From the NCBI GenBank assembly GCA_963693085.1, contig OY856413.1:105468501-105532500 (forward strand): a stretch of DNA of 64,000 bases, given 5' to 3'. The notes under the pieces were generated by a model. It saw nothing but the letters and a program-made list of their open reading frames with translations, had not been told where the DNA came from and did not search any database. Source of the DNA: Alisma plantago-aquatica (taxonomy: Eukaryota; Streptophyta; Magnoliopsida; Alismatales; Alismataceae). This document shows, piece by piece, positions 47,000 through 59,146 of the stretch. Numbering within the stretch: position 1 is the first letter of the stretch; every line of letters starts with the position of its first letter. Position numbers and translations under genes: made by a program.

Positions 47000-47949
47000 C
47001 TAGGTCTAGGTTGGTCCCCGCACCCGCACGGAACAGCTGTGGCGATCGCAGCGGCGATCTAGGGTTCCCTCCGCACGCGGCCCTCCAGCCTGGGGGAAGG
47101 GGTTTGGTGTTAGTTTGAAGCCGCCACCGTCTCCCCCCGGGCATCTTCATCGACTTGCCTCTCAGTTCTGGGTCTGTTTGAAGGTGCTTCTCCGAGCGTC
47201 TCCTCTCGTCCTCCCTTGGCGGCTGGCGTGTGTTCTGGTCGTGGTCAGGCCTTTTGCGGCGGTGTGTGGCTCGAGGGGGGGATGTAGCACTCTCCTCTTT
47301 GGTGTCTTTCTTCTCAGATCTGCCTCGGGGTTGAGCGGAGTAGCTATTTTGGAGGTCTCCGGTCGTTGGTTCCGGCGGGGGCAGGTTTGCCCTCTTTTTT
47401 TCTTTCTTTGTTCTTCCTAGTCTTTTTTTCTGTGTCAGTCTGTCTGTGGTGGTCTTTTTTTGGTCGTGCCTTGGGTTACTTCTTGGGTGGACGGTGAGCT
47501 CGGGCGCCCCTAGGTGCTTCAGGCAGAGGAGGATTAAGCTGAGTTTGTGCTTCGTGCGGGTCTTCCGACCCCTGCTCGCAGTGATGGTCGGGAGTGGTGG
47601 TGGGGTTCTCGGCACCCTCTACTCCCCACCGTTGTATTTGCATGAGCCATCCTTCCTCTGTATTTGCATCACTGGGTTTTTGCCTCCTTTTCGGGTCTCC
47701 TGGTTAGTGCACCCTTAGTGCTCGACGTTTTTTTTCTGTGTTCACATTGTGTTGTTGGGTGGCTCCTTGGCCCGTTTGTTTTTTATTTTTGTTTCTTTGT
47801 TGGTAGTTGTGATTCTAGTATTGTTTGTGTGGTGTTGTGTTTGTGTTGTTTCTTTGTGGTCGAGCTCTTTTTCAGGTGATCATTTGTTGTCTTCATGATG
47901 GTAACATCTGCCAGTGGCTATTTTTTTAAAAAAAAAAATTGGCGATTCA
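47000..47949 (+). other. GC-rich then T-rich segment ending in an A-run
   Basis: Starts with a CpG-rich stretch (47,010-47,600) quite unlike its AT-rich surroundings, then becomes T/G rich and ends in ttttttt followed by 11 A (47924-47938). The plus strand reads like the end of a retroposed RNA: a truncated non-LTR element or a processed transcript. A 209-residue Arg/Pro-rich frame on the minus strand (47615-46986) is most likely a composition artefact. No domain was recognised on either strand. Confidence 0.4.
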
Positions 47950-48030
47950 TTCATCCCATCGCCTGGGTTCGAACTCATGACCTCTTGATCTTACATCATC
48001 ACTTTTACCACTGGGGTGCCACTTCATTGG
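47950..48030 (-). repeat. tRNA-like SINE head
   Basis: The minus strand has tggcaccccagtggta (48021-48006, A-box-like) and agttcgaaccc (47975-47965, a near-perfect B box) at tRNA-like spacing, within ...agaggtcatgagttcgaaccc..., wording typical of plant tRNA-derived SINEs. A T/A run follows downstream. Confidence 0.55.
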
Positions 48031-50076
48031 CTATGCAAACTCCTCGCCTGATGTACTCATAGGCTCTTGTAGATTGATGAATTTCATCCCAGATAGCTGT
48101 TTTAGACAGCCACTACAAGAGGTGGATGGTGCAGAAATATACCTATCACATCCCAATCTGAGCCTTGTGTTGTGTCTTTCCGCAAAAGGAGTTGCTGCTT
48201 AGTTACTTGATGAGAGATGTCTATCTTGTAGATGCCGTATGGCTTACTTTTAATGAGATTGAGCTATTTTTTTTTTAAAAGCCTGCTAGAGTTATGACTA
48301 ATATTTATATATATTAACTGTATCGTACATATGCATACATTTATCTCTATCTATATATATACTTAATTTGAAAAATATTTGGGGAGGGGCTGCGGCCCCC
48401 ACTTAACCCCTCCCCCCCCCCCTCCACCACTACCTTGAGGATTCCGCCTGTACATAATAAAACTGTCGTGAGGTTCAAAAATAGCATCCTTAACTCGCGA
48501 TTCACCACAACAGATCTTACTTAAACAAGCTATAATTACCGGCATTCTCCTTAATGGATGTCGTGATGGAATTGTGTACTTAATCTAAACTACTATTAAA
48601 AAACGGCATTTGAGAAAACTACCGGCACAAGATGGGTGATTACAAGTAGCACATCTATATTTACAATCTGAATCAGTCCATTAGTTTTATTGTTCCTTTC
48701 TGTGATTTTCCTAATGCCCTCTCTATGTTGCTACGTACTGGCTCCGATTGACATGTGTCCGCCCGACCCCTTCGTTCCTAATGTCACCTGAGGATTCTAA
48801 TATTTAGAGGTACCAAAATTAAGAAAAATTGGCCGGTGTCCACATGTATTTGTGTTACCATGCAGTACCCTTTGTTGGGATTTAGTGGCAGAACCACTCC
48901 CCCAGTTGCTCCTCAAGTTGTTAACAGTAAAACAACTAGAATATCACTTTCTAAATATGACATGTAACTCCATTTTCTAAAATTTTGGTAGAAAGACATG
49001 ATTGTTTTTAAGTTCACTAATAAACACAATGTCTAATCCACCGTGTCTTAGTGGAAAACAACCTACGTTAGGCATGACCTTTTCCTGTTTGGTTTTCTCA
49101 ACATTTGAACCAGTTATTTAGACATTAATCATGGGTTTTTTTTTCTTTCTTGTTCAATTCTCCTTAATCTTTCAGGTTCTGCCCATGATATGAATTATCT
49201 TCTACACCATTCTTTTAATCAAAATATAAACAACTAATGCTTTATCTAACTAGTCTTTAATTTTCATTACTTTCTATTTCTTTTTTACAAATATTGGTGT
49301 GTGTTGATATAGCACTCGTTCTAACTGAATCATTTTATGATATTTTATTAGATTTTGAGTCAAGGTTTTACTTAGCAACAAAATATTTTTATGACTTATA
49401 AAATAAAATCCAAAAATATAAAAGGGATATGATTTGTTTTTTAGCAAATCTTGTTGTGAGGAAGGGAGACAAAGCTACTATCTTTCCTCAGTTACACAGA
49501 AATCTTCTAATATCTGGTCTAGAAGAGGTAGAAAATAGGTGAAACCCCTCATAATTTTTTAATGTGATCTGAAATATGAGTCTGATTATTGGCTTGCTAA
49601 TATAAATCATGGTTCCTTCCTTGATTATTGTAGTCAGTAATTTGATTATAGTTGCGGTGAATAAAAAAATCAACCATTAATTCTAATTTTTAGAAGAACA
49701 ATTCTCCTATTTGGTATTTTTTAAAAGGCTTAAGATGGCCTGTATGTATTTTGTAAATAAAAGACTATGAAATAAAAGAATATAATACTTCAATTTATGG
49801 ACTACTAATATGAATTTATATAAACTTTTGTTTCCTAACATGTAATATTCAAAATCTCAGCAGCTCTTTCTCTTTATATCTATAAGAAACACAACAATTG
49901 ACCTGAACATGTATAGTATCTTTGTTTTACTTGATCTACTTAAAACTTGAGGTACCATGATTAAGAAACCAATAATGATTTGGTAGACACATTTTTACAT
50001 ATGGGGAATCAATTCACACATGTTGTTTGATATATAATCAATCTACCATATTTTTCCATAATATAGAAAATAAACA
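48031..50076. other. AT-rich stretch, no gene seen
   Basis: Contains a GC hairpin (ggggctgcggcccc, 48385-48398) next to a run of about 12 C (48409-48422). Otherwise it is low-complexity AT-rich DNA without a recognisable coding frame. Confidence 0.4.
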
Positions 50077-50235
50077 TCAAATATTTTGGTGTCACATATC
50101 TTTGGTCACATTAGGTGACATAATACTTATTATAGCACACCACTACTAATATAACACCAAATATGTTGGTTTCACATATCTTTGGTCACATTAGGTGACA
50201 TAATACTTATTATAGCACGACACTACTAATATAAC
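50077..50235. repeat. 80-bp tandem duplication
   Basis: Units 50077-50156 and 50157-50235 share ttcacatatctttggtcac and the following tagcac..cactactaatataac, differing at a handful of positions. Confidence 0.9.
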
Positions 50236-53200
50236 AGTCATATACTTATTGCGTAAGTAAATATATAAGCATAACTTTACCTATAATGTATGTTGGATGT
50301 TGGCACTGAGAAAATATGTACATGGTCAGTGGTTTTAACAAAAGAATAAATTAGTGTAATCAATGATGTTGTTCAATGATTTTGACTCAAATAAAAAAAA
50401 TTACATTAAAATCATAAAAAAGTAAGAAATTAGACATGCATTTAGTGTTATAATACTACAAAAAATCCATGTGTTATGAAATTTTTCTTTGGAAATTTGA
50501 TTAGTAGTACACCATGCAAGTATATGCATTATGTATGTATGTCCCATATTTATGTGTGCATGCTTAGATGCTAATTGCTAAAGGAGTGTCCCTTAAGATC
50601 GATAAAGTTTATATTCAACTACAAGATGCAGTTTGAAGTTGTTTTTATATTAGCACTTGAGGATACTGATTCTTAAACCAGAGAATTGTTTTACATTGAT
50701 TACATGAAACTCATATCATATTAGTGTTCACCTAATCCCAAAGGCGAAATGGCTCTTGATGACTGACTAAACTTTAGTAGATTAGCCTCCAGCTGTTCAA
50801 GAGAAAACCACAGAGAATTGGTTCTAACAAAATGGTTGGATTAAAGATTACCTATTGAAGTAGTTGGGGCACTCCTATGCATATAAGTTGATGGTAAATG
50901 TAAAAAAATCTAAATATATTGCCCAATGAAGTTGGAAGAAATTTGAGAATCTATTTATGGCCTCCATGTAGAAGTGGTTGGACCAAAAATATACACATAG
51001 GTGAAGGAGTTTGAAAGTCTTAATTGTAGATATATCTGATCCTTGAGGTTGTCTAGGAATAACAAGTAATATAGATGCTTCGTTTCATTTTTTAAATGTA
51101 CTATGAAGATGCTTCGAACATAGGGATGGTTCAAGTCATCCTAAGGCTCATATTTGAGGCAACTGACTGCAAACACCACAGGAGGTAGACCTTTTAACAA
51201 TTTAGACAGTTATAACTAAAAAGAAGGTGATTAGGATGGAGTGGCCTTAAAAAACTAACAACTAAATTGCATTTATATAAATTTATAAAGTATAGACAAT
51301 TGGGCATTGGTTGTTACCAAGAAAAAACATGCATTTTCTATCTTACGGTGTATAAAGTCTGTCAAATATTTATAGTGTCCAATTTTCGATGTCATTATCT
51401 ATAAGAGTGAATATCTAAATACAAATCACATATTTGCAGTTACAGATTCGTGCATGTCATCTTGCCTTTAGTTTTTCTCGTGTTTGTTTCCTCTAGGTGT
51501 GTTTAGTATTATTTCTATCTGTTTCCTGAAAGGATCATGGCGGAAAATAGAAGATAATGCCGAAAAAGAAATAATAAAGGTGCCAAATATTGGGCACTTA
51601 ATCATAAGTAAGAGCTCTAATTAGTCCATAATTACCTCTATTGCAAATAGGAAAACAAACAAAACACCCATATCATCGTTCCCCTCTTTTCTGCTAACTT
51701 TTCTCCTCTTCATGCTCAGTTTGTGCAGTACATCTCGACTCTCGCCTATTATCGTCAGTGCACAAGAATTCTCTTCCACATTGTTGCTCATCCTCCATGA
51801 TGTGCCTCTCCTCGTTGTCTCAACGTCCACCTCCATATCCCTTGTCTGCATTCTTGGCGGAGAAACTCCTCGCCAACCGTCGGTGATCCCAAGAGCTAGT
51901 GGTGCATAACAACAATCAGACTCTCAGGATATTTTGGGTATGTGCCTTTTCTCCTCTTCGGGACACCTACCATCATGAGGCATTTATACAGAATGCATAA
52001 AGTCATTTTTTTTGCCTATTTTAAAGGCTATATCGATCACTTTTGAGGTGCTCTGTCAATGGTTACCTCCACTACCCTTGTTCTATATCCTAACAATCAA
52101 ATATCTTTCTACAAAAAATGGCAATTGTCTTTATTCTAGCATGTGGGTCACTTGAACTATTTTCCCGTGATATAACAAACAAATGTATTATTAGGGGCCG
52201 CTTATAGATGTTTGATAGGAGCCTAATAGGAATTTGTTTAAGTTTACAATAGGTTTTTTTTCTCTCCATTATTTTCTTATAGGAGGTGAGATTTAAATAT
52301 AAATTTTTGATTCTCTTTGTCTAGCTTACAAAAAAAGAGTCCTCATATACTATGATTTTTCTAATATAACACCTTCCTAGGGGAAAATATTGAAGGAATT
52401 ATAAATCAAAAGCATGTAATGATGTACATATTCATTAGCTCACATAGGAAAATGTATACTGTCCATGTTAGGATTATACATTGTTCAATGTGTTTGAACT
52501 AATATGCACTCGACTAACCATATTAGATATAACTTTCATTAGGAGGGATCAACTGGAGTGGGTATGTATTTAAATTTGTAAATGATATAATTAAATTTTA
52601 AAAACATATTGTGATGGGATACAGAATAGAAGGAGAGTTAGCCACGCTGCAACAAAACTAAAATAATGGAATGATATAACATTTCAAAAAATGGTAGTGG
52701 ATTGACATAAGATAGAGCAAATAAGAGAAGAAAAATGGTATTTTCAGTTAATAGTGTAGTAAAATAAAATTTAATCCATAACTTACATGAGTTGTATTAT
52801 ACCAATAAAAATATGTTCAATAAATGATTAATGTATTTGTTACAAGTACATGCAAAGCAAATGGAGTGAAAGGATGAAAGAAATTTTTTCATACACTTTT
52901 TTGTCCAGGCCTTCACCTAACCACATAGAATTAATAGCAAAACAGTAGGATCTAATAAGTTACAGCTCCTCGTGTGTACTGGTTTTGCTTTCAACCAAAT
53001 TGGCCCTTATTTTCAATTACCATCCACAACCCATGCATACATCACATAAGGAGAAGTTTGTCTATACAACCTTAGTGGATAACTAGACAATGTTATTTTT
53101 CAAGTATATGTGTTTCTTCCTTCCTAAATAAATAATGCAGCCAACAAGATATCCCAATCACAATAGACCAATATTCTTATTAATTCATTTATCTCATTCT

Positions 53201-53660
53201 ATTTACTTCTTACAATAATACAAGTGTACTACTATATATGAATTTAATTTGTGTAGCAAACTTCGGAAAGTGTTTATCCCATATATACAAATTTATGAAG
53301 CCATAAACATTACATGGTTATGTGATTGCTTTTTTATTCATTCCTTATATATTAAAATACGTTCTCTTATAGAAAACTTCCTCAATATAGGGTGTATTGA
53401 AATCTTTTTATGTGTTGCATTAGTTGTAATGAAAAGGAGCTCTATACAACCCAGGGAGCTGGGTGAATATTGATTTGATACCCAAATATGTATCTTTGTT
53501 TTGTCCATGAGTACTAAAATTTGAAATTTTTTTAGCATGTAATTATGTATTATCTATAATTAATGACTGCACCTGCTATAGCTTCCTTTTCTATGTGTGC
53601 TTGTTTAAAAATGACATCTAGTTAATCTGAATTATTTTGGTTTCTACATTGTAGGATTCA
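50236..53660. other. AT-rich stretch upstream of the transposase gene
   Basis: It may include the 5' part of the CACTA element, but no CACTA terminal repeat could be fixed. Short frames (51621-51909, 53249-53473) have no recognised domain. The acceptor-like cattgtag just before 53655 suggests an upstream exon of the transposase gene. Confidence 0.4.
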
Positions 53661-55016
53661 ATGGCTAGAATAGATAAGAGTTGGATGAAAAATAAGAATA
53701 GGTTATCTTCAGAATACGCTAATGGTGTTGCATAATTTATTCGATTTGCATCTAGAAATACAAAAGTTGATGGTTGCATAACATGTCCTTGTGTTAAATA
53801 TAATAATGCATGTTTCAAGAAAAAAGATGAAGTTTCAGCTGATCTTATAGTGAATGGCATATCTGAGTGGTATACATGTTGGGTGGTGCATGGTGAGTCA
53901 GTTGAAGTGAAAAATTCTGATGCTAGTGATCATGTTGATGCTCATGTTGATTTTGATGTTGATGTTGATGTTGATGTTGATGTTGATGTTGATGTTGATG
54001 TTGATGTTGATGTTGATGTTGATGTTGATGTTGATGTTGATGTTGATGTTGATGTTGATGTTGATGTTGATGTTGATGTTGATGTTGATGTTGATGTTGA
54101 TGTTGATGTTGATGTTGATGTTGATGTTGATGTTGATTTTGATGTTGATGTTGATGTTGATGTTGATGTTGATGTTGATGTTGATGTTGATGTTGATGTT
54201 GATGTTGATGTTGATGTTGATGTTGATGTTGATTTTGATGTTGATGTTGATGTTGATGTTGATGTTGATGTTGATGTTGATGTTGATGTTGATGTTGATG
54301 TTGATGTTGATGTTGATGTTGATGTTGATGTTGATGTTGATGTTGATGTTGATGTTGATGTTGATGTTGATGTTGATGTTGATGTTGATGTTGATGTTGA
54401 TGTTGATGTTGATGTTGATGTTGATGTTGATGTTGATGTTGATGTTGATGTTGATGTTGATGTTGAGGTTCATGATGATGTTGATGTTGATGTTGATGTT
54501 GATGTTGATGTTGATGTTGATGTTGATGTTGATGTTGATGTTGATGTTGATGTTGATGTTGATGTTGATGTTGATGTTGATGTTGATGTTGATGTTGATG
54601 TTGATGTTGATGTTGATGTTGATGTTGATGTTGATGTTGATGTTGATGTTGATGTTGATGTTGATGTTGATGTTGATGTTGATGTTGATGTTGATGTTGA
54701 TGTTGATGTTGATGTTGATGTTGATGTTGATGTTGATGTTGATGTTGATGTTGATGTTGATGTTGATGTTGATGTTGATGTTGATGTTGATGTTGATGTT
54801 GATGTTGATGTTGATGTTGATGTTGATGTTGATGTTGATGTTGATGTTGATGTTGATGTTGATGTTGATGTTGAGGTTAATGATGATGTTGATGTTAATC
54901 ATGTTGCTGATGATGTAGAGGGAATGATAAGAGATGTGTTAGGATTTTCTAATAGTTTTGTTCCTAACTCAGATCAAATGGATGAAATGGATGAGAATGA
55001 TGGTTTAATTAATTAA
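53661..55016 (+). pseudogene. CACTA transposase: transposase-associated domain with Asp-Val array
   Basis: The ATG at 53661 starts MARIDKSWMKNKNRLSSEYA, then FIRFAS, CITCPCVKYNNACF, and SEWYTCWVVHGE, the Transpos_assoc domain (PF13963) that opens TNP2-type proteins. One codon, TAA at 53733-53735, stands where the family has Glu. Otherwise the frame stays open for 452 codons to 55016. After the domain it runs straight into the GATGTT array (53955-54872), coding about 150 Asp-Val pairs, strongly acidic. It then has a short acidic tail before a stop. The domain normally leads on to TNP2 after a short linker, so the array is an in-frame expansion of that linker. Confidence 0.85.
53955..54872. repeat. 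GATGTT hexanucleotide array, about 153 units
   Basis: This is nearly perfect. Single-base variants (GATTTT) occur at 54135 and 54231, and a composite interruption (GAGGTT CATGAT) at 54465-54476. A similar composite (GAGGTT AATGAT GATGTT) closes the array at 54873. All changes keep the 6-bp register, so the reading frame is preserved. It also produces long artefact frames (Met-Leu on the plus strand, Asn-Ile on the minus strand), which are not genes. Confidence 0.97.
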
Positions 55017-56260
55017 TTTTCTTAGTTAATTAAGCTAGTGAAAGATGCAAAGGAGCCACTTCATGGTGGATATGAAGGATTTTCAAAACTATAATTCACT
55101 ATGTCATTGTTGCATCTCAAAGGGTTTCGTGGTCTAAGAAACAATTGTTTCAATAGTTGGATCACATTGTTATCTAAGGCATTTAAGGGTTGTCATTTTC
55201 CAGAATCATTCTATGAAGCAAGAAAATATATTACTGACTTGGGGCTTGACTATGTGAAGATCGATGTTTGTGTAAATCATTGCATGTTGTTTTGGAAGGA
55301 TCAAAAGAATGTCGATATATGTTCAGTATGTGGTGCCTCTAGGTGGAAATATGTCGATGTGGATGACATGATTAAAGACAAGTCTCCTAAATATAACAGG
55401 AAGAAGTTAAAGTTAGTCAAAAAGATTCCTGCTAAGACATTATGACACTTTCCATTAATACCATGTTTGAAGTGGTTATACATGTGTTATCAAACAGCTT
55501 CTGAGATGAGGTGGCATAAGGAGGAGAGGAAAGATGATGGAATTTTAAGTCACCCTGTTGATGTTGAAGAATGGAAAATATTTGATGAGATGCATCCACT
55601 TTTTTCTAATGACACCCGCAATGTCAGACTAGGCTTAGCATCGTACGGATTTAATCCTTTAGTCATTTTTATAGCATATTGTCGGTTATCCTCATCCCAT
55701 ATAACTTGCCACCATGGCTTTGTATGAAACAAGATTATTTAATTCTATCTATTTTAATTCCTGGGCTGAAGTCTTCGACATATAAGATTGATGTGTACTT
55801 GCAGACATTGATTGAGGAGTTAAAAGATCTATGGGATGTAGGGGTCACTACATATGATGTCGTTTCAAATAAATATTTCAAAATGCATGCTGCATTGTTA
55901 TGGACCATAAATGATTTTCCTGCATATGGATACTTGTCTAGATGGTCTACCCAAGGTAAATTAGCATATCCTTCTTATCATAAAGATACTTGGCCTCTCT
56001 GACTAAAATATGGGGGGAAATTATGTTATATGCGTTGTCGTAGATTCTTACCACAAGATTATAGATGTAGGTGCAATGAACATGCATTCGACAGGGAAAA
56101 AGAAGAACAACCTCCTCCTGAAGAGTTATCTGGAGAAGATGCTTTGAAGCAATTGAATGCAGTATTTGTATCTAACCTTGGAAAGTAAAATAAGATAACT
56201 CTAAAAGGGAAGCCTTCTCATGCTTGGAAGAAAAAAGGTATTTTCTTTGAACTTCCATAC
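55017..56260 (+). pseudogene. CACTA transposase: TNP2 domain (Transposase_21), first part
   Basis: Reads KLVKDAKEPLHGGYEGFSKL, LLSKAFKGCHFPESFYEARK, YVKIDVCVNHCMLFWKD, ICSVCGASRWK, KIPAKTL and MRWHKEERKDDGILSHPVD. It continues with NVRLGLASYGFNP, IPYNLPPWLCMKQDYLILS, and MHAALLWTINDFPAYGYLS. This is the Transposase_21 (PF02992) order. Stops at 55092 and 55443 and a frameshift near 55,650 break it. The transposase would bind and cut the element ends in the nucleus. Confidence 0.9.
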
Positions 56261-57250
56261 TAGAAAACTCTTTGTTTATGCCACAATCTTGATGTAATGC
56301 ACATTGACAAAAATAATTGTGACAGTTTGATCGGAACAATTATGAACGTAGATGAAAAAACAAAATACAATTCAAAATCTCAAAAATATTTAAAATCTAT
56401 GTAAATAAGGCAAGAGTTCCTACCTAGATATGTGAATGGAAAACTAGACATTCCAGTTGCATGCTTTACTCTTTCCCAAGATGAGAAAAAGAAACTTTGT
56501 GATTTCTTAAAAGAAATCAAGTTTCTAGATGGACTTTGGTCTAATATGTCTAAATATGTGAATGTTAATGAGCGCAAAATTGTTGGCATGAAATCTCATG
56601 ATTTTCATGTATTTTTGCAAAAAGTCCTTCCTATTGTAACATGTGGGTTATTTCTAGAGCATGTATCAGAGGCATTAACTGAATCAGCATTTTCTTTAAG
56701 GAGTTGTGCTCTAAATTTTTAAGTGTACAAGATATGTATAGATTGGAGAAACATATCACCATTACATTATGCAAAATGGAGCAAATATGTGTACCCTAAT
56801 TTTTTGATGTGATGATGCACTTGCCCATTCACTTTGCAAAACAAGCAATTCTTGAAAGTCATGTGCAATATACATGGATGTATCTAATAGAAAGGTATTT
56901 TTTTATCATTTCATATTTTATAGCATAGTCTAAATATGTAGTTGGCTTGTGTAGGTATCTTCAAACATTGAAATCATATGTGCGTAACAAAAATCGACCA
57001 GATGGATCAATAGCTGAGATGTAAATCACTAATGAATGTTTGATCTTTTTCTCAAGATATATGAAAGAGAATGAAATAAGATCACATCAACCAAGGTACA
57101 ATGACAATAAAGAGACATCAACATCATCGCAATTGTCAATTTGGAAACTTACTATCAGTAGGAATCATTAAAAGCCTTAGTGTTACTGAATGGTTACAAG
57201 CACATAAGTATATTTTAGAAAACTCTGATGCAATATTACCCTTTGTAAGG
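56261..57250 (+). pseudogene. CACTA transposase: TNP2 end and DUF4218
   Basis: LCLCHNLDVMHIDKNNCDSL (56270-56330) ends the catalytic domain, followed by LPRYVNGKLDIPVACFTLS. DUF4218 (PF13960) then starts at KIVGMKSHDFHVFLQKVLPI (56580), continuing with EHVSEALTESAFSLRSCAL and then, in broken frames, to 57250 (for example VTEWLQAHKYILENSD at 57180). An intron with gt at 56896 and ag at 56954 is plausible. Confidence 0.85.
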
Positions 57251-58150
57251 TAACTTAATAGTTTTTTTAATGTTTTAATTACTTTTTTATGATTTATATT
57301 TTTAAACTGATCAGTTATGTTATTTTAGCAAACACAAACAACTGATCCAAGAAATGGGTGTTGATAATATTGAGGTGGTACATGAAAATTTCTTCTATGA
57401 ATGGTTGGAGGGTCGTGTGAGTATTTTAGTTACTATCACCTACTTTGTGATACTAAAATTATGTTCATATTTATTTTGAAACTATCTATTTTGTTAGGTG
57501 TTTCAATTGTATAGAGAAGGTAAGGTGGATGATGAACTTCTAAGCTTAGCTCGTGGACCAGATAAGGAGGCATCATTTTATATCGGGTTAGACGTTAATG
57601 GATTCAGATTTCAAAACCAATATCATGAGAAAAGTTTGACAATCCAAAATAGTGGTGTTGTAGTCAAACTTGAAACAACTAATGGACCCTTTCCTTATTA
57701 TGGTGTTTTAGATGAAATTCTAGAGTTAGAGTACACTGGTGGAAGATGAGTTCACATTTTTATATGTAAATGGTGGGACATGCATGATGGACAAAAGACT
57801 TCATGCGAGATAAATATGGATTTGTTAGTATAAACATGAAGTGTATATTGAAAACTAATGAACCATTTATTCTAGCATGTCAAGCAGAGTAATGCTTCTA
57901 TGTTCATGATCTCTCTAAGAAGAATTGGGCCATCATTATTGAATCACCACCATGTGACTTGTACAACGTGTCACACAAGAATGAAGGCGCTGAGGGTGCT
58001 CTCGATAATGAGAGTGCATTTCAAGAACATGGTTCTAATAGAAATATGAGTTCATCATTTCCATCTGATGTGTTTGATATTCGTCAGTGGAAGATGCTTG
58101 ATTTTTTGAAATCTTTATCCATGGAAGCAGTGAAGAAAAAGGATGGATAG
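57251..58150 (+). pseudogene. CACTA transposase: DUF4216 region
   Basis: After two probable introns (about 57250-57329 and 57420-57498) comes FQLYREGKVDDELLSLARGP, then NSGVVVKLETTNGPFPYYGV and LDEILELEYTGGR (57650-57747). This is DUF4216 (PF13952), the C-terminal domain of TNP2-type proteins. The tail 57959-58150 (YNVSHKNEGAEGALDNESAF, EHGSNRNMSSSFPSDVFD) is the usual acidic end. A stop after YTGGR interrupts the domain. Confidence 0.85.
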
Positions 58151-58609
58151 ACAAAGATGGAAGTCATATGTGGGAATCAATCAACTAAATTTGCTATGTT
58201 TCATTCTATGTAGTTGACTCATTGAATTTTATATTTGTTGAACTTGACTGAAAATGTTATCTACTAGATTGGCTATTATTTTATTTGAAAATAGATTTTT
58301 AATGTTTGCCTTTGAGTTTATCATGAAATTTTAAATTGATTTTGATATATAAATTGCCACATATTAGCAATGCTTTTGTGTGATTTTCTGAGATATATGT
58401 AAGAAATATGGTCAATATATATAGTACACAAAACAAATTTACAGGTAATTGTGAGGAGCTTATGGACAACCGTTATAATAAAAATAAAAATCAAAGTAAG
58501 AAGTCTAATTTTGTGAATTTTAAAAGTGTTTGTGACCATGGCTTTGTATCGGCCTAATAACATTATTTCAATCAAATGTATATTTTTCAAAGAAGGGAAA
58601 CTCTGTTAA
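58151..58609. other. Spacer between the two CACTA genes
   Basis: AT-rich, no coding signal. It would hold the 3' end of the transposase transcript and the promoter of the second gene. Confidence 0.45.
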
Positions 58610-58981
58610 AATGGTGGCTCAGAATAGTCAGAGTGGAGGAATGGAAAAACTAATGATTGAGGAACATGATAAATATCTTTACTCTAGCAATATATGTATG
58701 CTACTGAGATGATATTTTTCATGGATTTTTGTTTTTCAATTTTAATAATTTTAGAAAACATGTATCATACTTTAGAGAAACTTGAGGGAGAAAGATCCAT
58801 CCAAAAAACTCAAGATGGGCATCTAGATGTTACAAAGGCAGATGATTTTCTATTATACTTCCAAAATTATGGAGATCTTCTAAAGCAACAACTACATCAA
58901 GGTCATAACAATTATTTAGTTATATGTTACTTCTAATCATTCTACTATGATACTAATAATCTATATACTTATTTTACTTAG

Positions 58982-59071
58982 AACAGAGTGTTGTCACTCA
59001 AGAGAGACAATCAAACATGAGAAATCTTAGAAGTCTTCCTAAAAAGACACAATCTTATAGTCCACCTTTGG
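58982..59071 (+). repeat. Tandem exon 1 (90 nt)
   Basis: Bounded by ttacttag and ggtattttt. In phase it codes E-QSVVTQERQSNMRN..., open. It is the most diverged of the five exons. Confidence 0.75.
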
Positions 59072-59146
59072 GTATTTTTCAAAGTAATATATCACTTCTT
59101 AGCATTCTATTCTACTAACATTAATATGTGTTCTTCTTTTATTTAG

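Noticed and set aside
46986..47615. 209-residue Arg/Pro-rich minus-strand frame
   Set aside because: Its length follows from high GC content; no domain or motif, and the plus strand looks like the sense strand of a retroposed RNA.
47950..48030. Functional tRNA gene
   Set aside because: A and B boxes are present but the stems do not pair into a cloverleaf; a SINE head fits better.
48111..48123. cactacaagagg as a CACTA terminal repeat
   Set aside because: The next bases do not follow the usual terminal sequence, and no inverted partner was found beyond 62,000.
52195..53009. Possible second TTA-flanked MITE (ggggccgc at the left, accaaattggccc at the right)
   Set aside because: Only about five terminal bases are complementary between the ends; the right end resembles the real MITE end, but the left does not.
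53898..54918. Two very long open frames coding Asn-Ile and Met-Leu repeats over the GATGTT array
   Set aside because: They are other-frame readings of the hexanucleotide array and carry no other sequence; only the Asp-Val frame joins a real domain.
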